DNA of 39,061 bases from CAYQQJ01 sp964419935 (GTDB taxonomy: Bacteria; Pseudomonadota; Gammaproteobacteria; Pseudomonadales; Cellvibrionaceae): positions 1 through 39,061 of the forward strand of contig CAYQQJ010000030.1 in assembly GCA_964419935.1 (NCBI GenBank). Direction: 5' to 3'. Below the pieces are notes generated by a model. That model did no database searches. It saw only the letters and a list, made by a program, of their open reading frames with translations, and was not told the origin of the DNA. Position numbers and translations under genes: made by a program. Shown here in pieces: positions 1-12,500 of the stretch (position 1 is its first letter; each line of letters starts with the position of its first letter).

Positions 1-485
1 GGAATAGTGCAAATCTTTCCCGTCTTGACTTACTGACGGGGGAGCGGACGCTTATCTCTGATAATAACCAGCCAGATTCTGGCCCTGCTTTTGATATGCC
101 CGTGGGATTAATTATTGAGAACGGCAGAGCCATAGTTGCCGACGATCATGGTCAGGCCGTGTTAGCTGTTGATCTTGAAACCGGGATCAGGAGTGAGATT
201 TCCACGGCAAGTGATGGAGGGATGTTTTTCCCAATCTCCATTACCGTTGATGACCTATCAAACAGCGCATTGGTGACCGATGCAGTTGAGGGTATCGTGA
301 GGGTCGATTTGGGTACAGGTGTGCGCACACAGATTCATCCAAGAATCGGAGGGGAAAACCATTACGTGCACCATGTATCGGGGTCTCCTTACGCACTAAT
401 TGTGGATAAAGATACACAAGGGCTATACGCCGTGGATTTGGAAAACAGTACCCTCGTTACCATTTCCAAATCCGTGGAAGAGTAA
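1..485 (+). CDS. Beta-propeller-like repeat protein, C-terminal fragment
   Basis: The reading frame is open from base 3 to the TAA at 483-485, so the gene starts before the window; the internal ATG at 96 is not a convincing start. About 160 residues are visible. They contain a recurring motif of the form V-D-L-x-T-G-x-R (LDLLTGERT, VDLETGIRS, VDLGTGVRT, VDLENSTLV) spaced roughly 40-50 residues apart, each followed by a short hydrophobic strand such as ALVTD or ALIVD. This is the pattern of blades in NHL/SMP-30-type beta-propellers, which are usually periplasmic or lipid-anchored binding or enzyme domains in such bacteria. The N-terminus, and therefore any signal peptide, is outside the window. 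It lies on the same strand as the adhesin but is separated from it by 83 bases containing a hairpin, so it is probably a separate unit. Specific function unknown. Confidence 0.6.
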   Translation, partial: NSANLSRLDLLTGERTLISDNNQPDSGPAFDMPVGLIIENGRAIVADDHGQAVLAVDLETGIRSEISTASDGGMFFPISITVDDLSNSALVTDAVEGIVRVDLGTGVRTQIHPRIGGENHYVHHVSGSPYALIVDKDTQGLYAVDLENSTLVTISKSVEE

Positions 486-512
486 AGACCGTAATCTCAC
501 ATTATAAAAATA

Positions 513-543
513 GCCGGAGGCTGTTTGTTGAAGCACCTCCGGC
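513..543 (+). terminator. GC-rich hairpin between the propeller gene and the adhesin
   Basis: GCCGGAGG (513-520) and CCTCCGGC (536-543) form a perfect 8-bp stem with a 15-base loop. The hairpin starts 28 bases after the stop codon of the upstream gene and ends 25 bases before the adhesin ATG. It has no real downstream T-tract, so it may be a weak or Rho-assisted terminator, or a 5'-leader structure of the adhesin mRNA. Confidence 0.35.
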
Positions 544-568
544 ACATGCATATTTTCTGGACCGAAAG

Positions 569-3500
569 ATGAACAAATCTCCCGCCCGCACTTCTCTGCC
601 AAAAACACCGTTTGCAAGGCAATACTCCCGTCGCCGTTTGTATTTGGCCATTCTTGCCGCTTCTCAAATGGCGGTTGCGGGTATGGTTGAAGCGGGGCCA
701 ACGGGTGGCAGCGTCGTCGGCGGTGCGGGGAGTATCGACCAAAGTGAGCTGAGTACGACCATCAATCAAGACAGTCATCGCTTGGCAATAGACTGGGAGA
801 GTTTTAATCTTGATGTCGACGAATCTGTAAATTTCATCCAGCCTGATGCGTCGGCCATTGCGTTGAATCGCATTCTGGGAAACAACGGCTCCGAGATTCA
901 TGGGCGAATCAGTGCGAATGGCAACGTAGTTTTGGTCAATCCCCACGGTGTATTTTTTGGTGAAAATGCCACCTTGAATGTCGGTGGCTTGATTGCCAGT
1001 GGGTTGGCTATTAACCCCAACGAATTTATCAACGGCAGTCTGAATTTCGCGGCACTGGAGGGCAGTGACGGTTCCGTTATCAATAGTGGCATTATTGAGG
1101 CAGCCACAGGTGGTTCCGTTACCTTGCTGGGACAGCAGGTGGAAAACGATGGCTTGATTGTGGCCAACCTGGGTGCCGTCAATATGGCCGCCGGTAAAGA
1201 GGCGGTTGTGACCTTCGATAGCTCCGGTTTGATGGGTGTCAGGGTCACCAAGGCTGTTTTACAAGAAGAGTTAGGTGTTGATGCTGCGGTGCTGAATGAG
1301 GGCGATATTCAAGCTGCAGGTGGAAGAATCTTACTAACGGCCAGTACAAGCCGGGATATATTTTCTCAGGCCGTTAATACTGGCGATTCTGACGAAGCCA
1401 AAAGCGTGGTCGTTCATAGTGATGGTACTTTTACTCTGGGCGGTGGAGCGGATGTTGTCAACACAGGTCGCTTGGATGTTTCCACTGCGGAAGGTGACGC
1501 GGGCACCATTGTAGCCTTGGGCGAGAACGTTACCAACCGCGGTGAGATACATGCGAACTCCGTAAGCGGGGAGGCAGGTAGTATTGAGCTTCATGCCAAT
1601 CACACCACCTTACTCAGCGGCGATAGTACAACTTCTGCCAGAGCTGAAGGTGACACTGGCGGTGCGGTGAAGGTGCTCGGCCATCATGTGGGCCTGTTTG
1701 ACAGTGCCACCATAGATGCATCTGGTACTTTAGGTGGTGGAGAGGTTTATATCGGTGGTGATTACCAGGGCAATAACCCTTACATGCGCAACGCTTGGCG
1801 CACGTTTGTTGCTGAAGATGCGGCTATTTATGGGGATGCCGTGGGGCAGGGTGACGGCGGCCGCGTTATTGTTTGGGCGGATGATATTACCCGATTCAAC
1901 GGGCATATTTCCGGGCGGGGTGCCGGCGAAGGGAGTGGGGGCTTTGCAGAAATTTCCGGCAAAAATTACCTGAATTTTAACGGCTATGTCGATCTCTCAG
2001 CACCCGGTGGAGCGGGCACGTTGTTGCTTGATCCCCTCAACATAAAGATAACTCGATCAGGTACCGATGATTATGAAGACAATAACGGATTTGCCGATGG
2101 CGGAAATACAGATGCGGAAATAGGGGCAGGCACTCTTGAGGGCATCTTGAACGGGGGAACCGATGTTGTTCTAGAGGCCACCCGAGATATTACCGTTGGC
2201 TACAGTATCACCTCAAACTCATCTAGCAGCATAACTCTTAGTGCGGGTCATGCAATTACGGTAAGTGCCGATATTGACCTAGGCGATGGTGACATGAAGT
2301 TTACCGCTGGCCATAATGGCTGCGGTCTTGGGGAATGCCTAGGGGCGGACGGCTCGCGCAACTTTACGCTTATGGAAAGTAGGAGTATCAACACAGCTGG
2401 ACAAATAGAGATATTCGCAGCTGATGATATTACGATTGCAGGCGCTATCGGAAATAGCGCTCCGCCCGTGGCGACAACTCTCCGGGCTGGTGATGTCATT
2501 GAGATGAAACCAGGTGGTGCTATTACAGCAAACACAATCCGATTATCCGCAGGTGATTCAGCACTTTCCACACTATTCGTGGACCACGACAATGATTCAA
2601 ATACCGAGATGCAAGCCCGAACAGTGGCGCCGGGAACAGACCGTAGCGGCAATCTCATTATTGATGGAACAATAACCTCTTCAGGTGGCGATATTTGGTT
2701 TAACGCCCTCGGGGTTATGAGTGTTTCAAACAACATTTCAACTCATGGTGGTAACTTTGTCGTTGGGGCTGACCCCGATAGTGCCGGGGAGCTAGAGGCC
2801 ATTACCCCCACCAGTTTTACGAACTATTTTGCTGATGGCACCGGTGGAACCATCAGCACTGGCACAACATTGGGTGCGGGTGATGTTGTTATCAACGTCG
2901 GCGTGAACGGAGCAGATACCGGTCATGTTACTTTGGGCCATATCGACCTCAGTTATGATTGGGAGCAGGTCAATTTTAATGGCGGTGCCGAAAATACCGG
3001 CTCCATTACGGTGACTGCAGGTGGCAATGTTACGTTGGCGGAAGATTTTAATTTTAATGACAGTGGGCCGCGCACAAGTGACGGTGGATTTCTGACAGAT
3101 GAGGATGGTCAAGCCATAGCGTCAGAAACTTTAATGAGCGTGACGGCGGGCGGTGATATTACGCTGGATGGCGCAATCCATGATAGTTATGGAGATGGTA
3201 GGGATGCACTGAATATTGACCTGACCGCGAACAACGGCACAATCACTTTCAATAATGATATTTATACCGCTGGCGGAAATTTTTTGGCGTCAGCAACTAC
3301 TATAACCTCCACTAGCGGTACAGAGATTAACACCAATCTTGCTCATGGCGATACTGACGGGAATCCGCGGAATGCGGGTTGGTCTAATGGCGGGACCATC
3401 TCTCTTAACACCTCTGATGCACTCACTGCTCGCACTATGACCACCAATGGTGGTGATATAACACTCAGTGGGGCTGGGGGTATCAATGTGCTCGGCAATG

Positions 3501-6500
3501 TGACCACCAATGGCGGTAATTTTACCGTAGGCAGTGAGCAAGATCGTGTAGATAGCTTCAACAGTTCCGCTGTGACGATCAGCACGGCGGCAAATACTGG
3601 CGGTGGCAACATAGCTCTTTACACGACCAACGACGTTAATCTTGGCTCCGCCACTTTCGGCGGCGTTACCGAGAATGATGAAAACGCTTTTGCCTCCGTC
3701 GGCGATGTCACGGTTCACTCTTCCGAAGGTGACATAACTCTTGCCAACAGCTATGACTTCTACTCTTACCTGCCTTTGAATACGGAAGGACTTACCGAGA
3801 CCACTGACGCCGTGGGTAGTATGAACCTCACGGCAATGGCTGGCACAATTAACCTTAACAGCGTAACCATGGATAATGGCAGTCAAGCAACCCCCACCGG
3901 CCGGCTGAATCTTGACCTGCATGCGGGGAATGGAATCACTATTAATGCGGTAAGTAATAACAGTATATGGCTTGACGGCGGCATTGTTACCGCTACAACC
4001 GATAATGGCAATATTCTATTAAGTGGTGGCGGAGGTGGTGGCGTTTTAAACACTGAAGGAGGTAGTGTGAGCCTTACCGCGAGTGCGGGCAACGTCTTCA
4101 TCAATGGACAAGGTGTACGCACAGGCGGTGGTGCGTTTTCGGTAATCAACGCTACGGACGTTACGTTGGACACGGATGCATCTGAAAGCCTGGTGACATC
4201 CGGTGGTGCCGTCGAGTTGAATGCGAGAAATGCCATCGCTATCAATGACACCCTGAGAACCGGCGGCGGTATTTTCGCCACGAGTGGCACAGCGTCTTTT
4301 ACTAACACGGCCACTGTTGAAACCGCTGGAGGCAACGTGTGGTTCAACAATGCTGCAGCCATCGAGATGAAGGAGAACATTACTACCGGTGGTGGTAACT
4401 TTATCGTTGGCGGGGACAGAGATCCCGCCGATAGTATCGGCCCGATTTTACCAAATAGCTTTACTAATATCTTCACGAATGACAACTATTCGGATGGCGA
4501 AGTGTTGGATCACCATATTGCCGCCGAAGGTGTTGTTGACACTTTCGCCACAGAGGGTGCTGGCGATATTGTGATTAACACCAGCGGGGATACTAACCTG
4601 GGGGGGCTAGATATCGGCTATCGCCCTAGCGAGCGAAACAGTGATGAACATAACTTGCGTAGTGGTTCCGTTACAGTTAATAGTGGCGGTGACTTCTTTT
4701 TTCTGCGTGAATTTAATTTCAATGATACCGGTCCGCGCACTGCAGACGGTGATGTCGTTTTTGGTGAAAGCAGTGGCGGCGAAAACAGTAATCCGTTCTT
4801 TAACGTTACAGCAGCGGGTGGTATTACGCTCTATGCAGATATCTACGATGATAATGGTGATGCGCGAGATACATTGGATGTAGATTTAACGGCTGAGGGT
4901 AAGATAGACCTCTACGCTGATATTTATACTGCAGGTGGTAATTTCACAGCGTCCGCTAATGAAATCGTGATGCAGAACGACATTATTATCAATACTGATA
5001 ATGCCAATGGTGAGAGTGACAGTAATGCCACATGGTCAATGGGGGGCGATATCGAACTCTACACCAGTAGTGATATTGAGCTTGCCACGTTAATTACCGA
5101 TGTTAACTGCAGTAGTAATAACGCATGCACGGGTGATCTAACGATTGATGGACGGGATACTGACCCTGATGCAGAAATATCTACGCCAGCGAATGTGACT
5201 GTCACCCAAGCGTCAGGCGCTTATTTGACCATAGCTGGCGATACCGTTATTAATGTTGGCAATGACAGTGATAGTAGTGCTGTCACGCTTGATCAGTCCA
5301 ATACATTCAATGGCACGATTTTCCTGACAAGCGCTGGCAATACCTCGCTGCGGGACGCCAACGGCATCACCCTCGGCACCTCCACGGTTACTGGAACGCT
5401 TAGCCTTAACGCTAACGGAGATATTACCGATGCGGGTGTGATTACCGTTACAGGCGAAACATCGCTCTCCACCAATGGAGGCGCTGTTGAGTGGGCGACC
5501 CATAACCATGACTTTTTTTCCTTTGAGGATATTACGAATGTTCGCAGTATTGCTATTAAGGATAGTAATGGACTCGAATTAGGAAAAATCACCACCAATG
5601 GCGAGCACAATGACGAGAACAGTAATGGCATAAGCATAGAAACAGGTGAGAATCTCGTTACTGGTAATTTAGTTACCAGTGGTGCGGTAGACGTCGATGG
5701 CGGCGCGATTACTCTAACGAGTGGCGGGACGTTAGAGACAGGGTCATTGACCACCGACGGAGGAGATTCATCCGGAGATGGAAATGGTACCCGTGGCTTA
5801 CACGCCGGACATATTACATTAAAGGCTACGGGAGACATAACCGTTGGCGACGCTGTGAGTGCTATCGGTAGCGACGGCTCCGATGGAGAAGACAGTGCGT
5901 GGTGGAGTGAGGATCAATGGGATGGTGGGCGCGGTGGGCATGTGTCCATCACATCAACCGGCGCTGGCACTGTAGCGATTTCAAGTATTACGACGGATGG
6001 CGGTAGCGGCCATGCCCTAGGTGGTCAGGACCAGGATGATGCCAATGGCGGGGATGCCGGTAATATCATTGTAAAAACCGAAGATGGTGGCCGTATTGAG
6101 TTGGGTGGGAGTCTTCATGTCAGAGGCGGGCACTTGTATGAAAGCTCAAATAATATCCCCGATCGACAAAATGGTTTGGGGGGCACAATAACAGTTACGG
6201 GACCTGCATTCTTAACCGCTGCTGAGGTAACAGTCGACACAACAGTGGTACCTAATAACCTTGTCAGCGCCGCGATCGGCCCAGTGCGGGCTGGAAGCGT
6301 CACCTTTTCAGGAGCGATTGACGGCACTAATTCTGCAACTGAAAGCTTGACCGTTCATGCAGCCAACGTGACGTTTGAAGGTGTGATTGGTGCTGGCACT
6401 TCCTTGGGTGATTTGCGGATTAATGCGGAAGGTTCCATCAATGCTGATGGCGTTGCTATCACTGCATCGTCCGTTAGCGCCGCCGGCAATTCATTTACAA

Positions 6501-9500
6501 GTAGCGACATTACCACGGAAGGTTTATCGGATGCTGCCGGTGGTGGTATAACCATAGCAGTGGATGGCGTGGCAACGGTTGGTGCTCTCAACACTCGCGG
6601 CGGTGATAGTACGACAGTCGGGCAAGCCGGCGGAAATATCACTATTTCAGGTAGTGATATCACCATTGCTTCAATTGATACGTCAGGTTCCAATGCGGTC
6701 ACTGGTGCCGGTGCCGGCGGCAATGCGGGAGCGATTTCCGTAACGGCTACAGATGCGGACAACTATAGACCGAGCATAACGTTGAACGGTGACATTGTTT
6801 CCGAAGGCGGTAGTGGAGAGACGAATGGAATTAACACCGCCGGTCAGTTCATTGTCATTGGCGATAGCTCATCATATACGGGCAGTATTTCATTAAACCA
6901 CAATGCGTTTTTCACATCGTCATTCACCGTTACGGGCACTGGTGGCACAGACACGCTGTCCGGCCCGAGTGCTGATAGTGAGTGGTCGATAAAGAGTGTA
7001 AACGGCGGTGCTATCGATAGTGGCGATGGCACTGGGGGGACAGTCACGTTTGTCGATTTTGAAAATCTAATTGGTGGAACTGCAGACGACCAATTCATTT
7101 TTTCAGAAACTGGCAAAGTGGCTAGCGTGGATGGAGGTTCCGATGGAACCAACACGCTTCAGGGGCGTGACGACGTTACCACATGGATTTTGTCCGATGC
7201 CGCGAATTCGCTTCAAGTTGGCGATGCAACTTACGTTGGCAGCTTTACCAATATACAAACTCTGCAAGGGGGAGCAGTCGAGGATATCTTCAACATTAAT
7301 CGCTCCTTTGATGGCGCGATACGTGGCGGTGATGGTGATGATCAGTTCACGTTGAATGGCGTGACTGGCTCTTCTGAATTCACGATTGACGGTGAAGATG
7401 GTACGGATACGTTAGCTGGGCAAGATCAGGCGAATACCTGGGTCCTGTCTTCACCAGGCCAGGGTACGCTTGAAGCAACTTCGGAAGAAGACCCGCAATA
7501 CCATGTGAGTTTTTCTGGAATTAACTCTTTTATCGGTGGTAGCGAGACGGATCACTTTTCAATTGCGGCGGACTTCACGAAGATAGATGGCGGGGTGGGG
7601 AACGATACCTTCGTGATTACTGGTCCAGCATCGGTCAAAGGTGAAATTCTGGGGGGCGGAATTACTGGTGACATGCTGCAAGCGGACACGGCACAGGCCA
7701 ATGATTGGACAATTACCGCACAAGATACTGGGTTCATAGGGAGTTACACGGGTAATGGAACGCCTACAGCTTCCGAAGTGCTGCTGTTCTCCGGTGTGGC
7801 CAATTTAAAAGGTGGGGACAGTACCGATACATTCTCGGTGCTTGATGGCGGTGAGATAACCGGCTATATCGATGGGGCAGCTGGCGATAATGAACTAAAC
7901 CTTGCGGACGTAAAGGACCCGTTGAAGGTTGGCATTGGCGTCGACAATTCCGACTGGATGATTCTTAACATTCAATCGTTAATCGGTAATGGAACCGATT
8001 CCACGTTATCTATGGCGAGTGGCAATAATACCTGGACAATCGATGGTACCAACACCGGTTATGTAACGACAGAATCAGAAAGCGAGGCCGATCCATTATT
8101 TACCAATGAGTTGCACTTCAAGGATTTTAGCAGCCTCACGGGCGGGTCCGGTGATGATAAGTTTGTTTTTACAACTAATAGTGCTGATGCCGAAGTGGGC
8201 AGCATCACTGGTGTGGTTGATGGTGGCTCTGGTAGCAGTGATGGTATTCAGGGGCGGAATGTTAACAACCAGTGGTTTATCGGTATCGATGGTGTTGCTC
8301 AAAATGGATCGATCGTTAATCTGGACGATCTCGAACCCCGAATCCCTTATTTAAATCAGTTCACGGGCATCGAATCCCTGATCGGTGGAACGGCTGCCGA
8401 CACTTTCACCTATGAAATTGGTGCCACACAGATCAATATAGACGGTGGCAACGACAGTGATAATACGCTGGACCTTTCACAGTTAGATTACGTGAACGTT
8501 ACTGTCGGTAGCGACGATTTAAACGGTGTAACTGACATACAAACAATTGTTGGCAATGGGACGTCGAGCATTCTTGGCGTTGTCGATGGCTCGAACGAAT
8601 GGACTGTTAGCGAGAAAAATGGCGGTAGTCTTTCCACAGCAAAATACGGCGCTATCAATTTTACGGGGTTCAATGAATTGATTGGTGGCGCTGACGCTGA
8701 CGAGTTCGCGATCGGCGCCGACATTGGCAGCGTGCAGGGCGGTGGAGGGGATGATACCTTCACGGTTACGGTCACGAGCGACATCAAAGCCAGTCTGTAC
8801 GGCGGCACCTTCAATGGTACCACCGCCACCGATATGGGCATTGACACTTTGACGGGCGCTAACACCGCTAACACCTGGTTGATTGGCGGCAGCGACAATA
8901 CCTTGAACTTTGACGCGGCCACCAACACCGGTGTTCACTTTGGGGGCATCGACCACTTCGTTGGCGGAACGGCCAATGATGACTTCACCGTACGCAACGG
9001 TGCAANNNNNNNNNNNNNNNNNNNNNNNNNNNNNNNNNNNNNNNNNNNNNNNNNNNNNNNNNNNNNNNNNNNNNNNNNNNNNNNNNNNNNNNNNNNNNNN
9101 NNNNNCCTGCCAGCACGATTGTTGACCGCTTCTATGACATAGACAGCCTCATTGGTGGCGCTGGTACGGATACTTTTTCACTCGGTGCCGACATAGGTAG
9201 TGTGCAAGGCGGGGCAGGTAGTGACAGCTTTAATATCACGACGGTTGGCGACATCACCACCAGCCTCTATGGTGGCACGTTCAACGCCGCCTCAGGCGCC
9301 GTCACCGACAGTAGCGACGATACCTTGAGTGGCGCCAACACCGCTAACACTTGGTCTATCGGCAGCGATGGCGCCAGTGGTGGTAATACCCTCAATAGGA
9401 CTATATCGTTTAATGGTATCGAGAATTATATCGGCGGCAACGCCGATGACAATTTTACTGTATACCAGCAGTCCATCGTCGGCAGCCTGCATGGAGGTGG

Positions 9501-12500
9501 TGATGGAGTCGAGGGTGATAGCCTGACCATCGATGCCGAGAGCGAGAGCAAGGTAACGTGGACTATGACAGGGGACGGTGAAGGGCATGTTGCGATCGAC
9601 TGGGTCGGCATATTCACTGGCATCGAGAGGCTAATCGGTACGGACGGTAATGACACATTTATTATCGATGACGGTATCAGTACTGGCCACCTTACCGGTG
9701 GCGACGGCACAGACACCCTGGTCGGTCGCAACCAAGCCAACCGCTGGACGGTGGATAGCATTAACGGCGGCACGGTGGCAGAGAATGTGATCGGGTCCAC
9801 CGATACTGTGACCTTTACGGGGATGGAAAACCTGACCGGTGGCACCAAGGCAGATCTGTTCCACTTCACCAGCGGCTACGTGACCGGCACCATCACCGGT
9901 GGCGGCGGTGATGACAGCTTACAAAAAGACGACGGCTCCAACAGTTGGGTGCTCACTGGCGCCCGCGAGGGAACGCTTAACAATTACCAGTTCGTGGATA
10001 TCCAGACTTTGACCGGCGGTAGCGGTAGCGACACCCTAACCGGGCGCGATCAGGCTAATTATTGGAAAGTCGCCAGCGAGGGCGGCGGTACTGTTGCTGA
10101 GAGCATGGACGCGGCTACTGACCGCATGACCTTCACTGGCATGGAAAGCCTGGTAGGCGGGACAAACACCGATTTGTTCGCGCTCACCAGCGGCTACGTG
10201 ACCGGCGTCATCACCGGTGGCGGTGGTGACGATAGCCTCCAAAAAGCCGACGGCTCTAACAGTTGGGTACTCACCGGTGAGCATGACGGCACACTGAATG
10301 GTTACCAGTTCGAAGACATCAAAACACTGAACGGCGGTAGCGGCAGCGACACCTTGACTGGGCGTAACCAGGCCAACCGTTGGCAGATCGATAGCATCAA
10401 TGGTGGCACTGTCACAGCGTACATGGCCACGCCTGGTGACACCATGACCTTCACCAGCATGGAGAACCTGACCGGTGGTACAAGCACCGATCTGTTCCAA
10501 CTCACCAGCGGCTACGTGACCGGCATCATCACCGGTGGCGGTGGTGATGACAGCTTACAAAAAGACAGTGGCTCTAACAGCTGGGTTCTGACCGATGCCC
10601 ACGGAGGCACCCTAAACAGCTATTCATTCGTGGGTTTCCGGACCCTGATTGGTGGTACAGACAGCGACACCCTTACCGGACGCAGTCAGGTCAACCACTG
10701 GACCGTGGCGAGCGTAGGCGGCGGTAACGTAGCCACCGCTAATGACCACATGACCTTCACCGGTATGGAAAACCTGACCGGTGGCACTAAGGCAGATCTG
10801 TTCCAGTTAACCAGTGGCTACGTGACCGGTACCATTACCGGAGGCGGCGGTGATGACAGACTGCAAAAAGACAACGGCTCCAACAGCTGGGTACTCACCG
10901 GCACCCACGACGGCACTCTTAACAATTACCACTTTGTGGATATACAGACCCTGGCCGGCGGTAGCGGTAGCGACAGTCTCTCCGGACGCAACCAGGCTAA
11001 CTATTGGAAAATCGCCAGCGAGGGCGGCGGTACTGTTGTTGAGAATTTGGACGGGGCTATTGACCGAGTGACGTTCACCGGCATGGAAAACCTGATCGGT
11101 GGTACACATAGTGATCAGTTCGAAATGGCAGCAGAAGGTAGTATCAAAGAAATTCAGGGCGGTTCCGATTCTTATGTTGACACGCTGTTAGCGCGTAACA
11201 CCGCCAACACCTGGACCATCACCGCTGACGGCAACACACTCGGTGTAACGGGAGACGACGTTTACGTAACAAGCTTTAGCAACATCGACACCCTGCAAGG
11301 CGGCACAGCCGTTGACACTTTCGCAATTGGTAACGCCTTTACTGGCAACATGAAAGGTGGTGTGGGCAATGATGTGTTCAACATCGATGCCGCTGTCACT
11401 GGCACCTTGTTCGGCGAGGCCGGCAGCGACCGCTTTGTGTTCACCAGTAACAGTAATGCCGGAAGTGCCGCCGCTATCGACGGCGGTAGCAGCGCCAATG
11501 ATAATGATGTTGTGGAGGGGCGCAACGATGTAAACCAGTGGGCGATGATTTCGGCTAATGAAGGGGAAGTCGCTGCGTATAACGCAACTGGAACACCCTC
11601 GACCTACATCAGCTTATTTACCGGAATAGAGAGCCTAAAGGGCGGTTCAGAAACTGATTCACTAACAGGCTTCAATCAAGCCAATACTTGGACAATTACA
11701 AACACCGATGCTGGTACGTTGGAAGCTACAGGCGAGACCGCCGGCGCACTCAAGTTTGCGAGCATGGAAAACCTGATAGGTGGCACACTTGCGGATGCTT
11801 TCAGTTTTGAGTCTTTGGGATTCATTTCTGGTTACATGGATGGTGGCGCACACCCGACTGACACAGTCGAGGACACATTGGATCTTCAGAAACTGCCTGA
11901 AGAAGTGACGGTTGAGTTGGCTAGAGAAGGCAGTGACGCCAGCCATGTTAACGCGGTTAACATGGAAAGGATTACCGCTAACGGGACCTACTCGTCGAAA
12001 AATAAACTAATTGGTGCGAATGATCAGAGCTACGAATGGGAAATAACTGGCACTAACGCTGGTAATGTCAAACCTGCTTCAGGGGCCGGGTTCCAAACTA
12101 CTGTAAATTTCTCCGACTTCGGCAAAGTGGTCGGCGGTACCGCTACAGATAGCTTCGTGGTAACCGGATCAATTGGCGATATCGACGGTGGGGACGGGAT
12201 CGATTTTGTGGACTATTCCGATAGTGGTGCCGTCACGGTCAACCTGGGTGGTGAGACTGTTGGCGACGGTGAGGTGAGTCTGTCAAATGTGGAAGGGGTG
12301 GTTGGTAATGAACAGAGTACCATCGCCGTATCAAACAACATTTATGGTTATGACTGGTACATCGGTGCTACCACAGATATGGATCAACCCTTCGCAGATC
12401 TGTTTGACGGCAAAAATGACGGGCAAGTGACCGACAAAGACACCGCAACAACCAGTTATTTTATTGATTTCGGAACCATTCAGGGCGCAGGTTCAAATGA

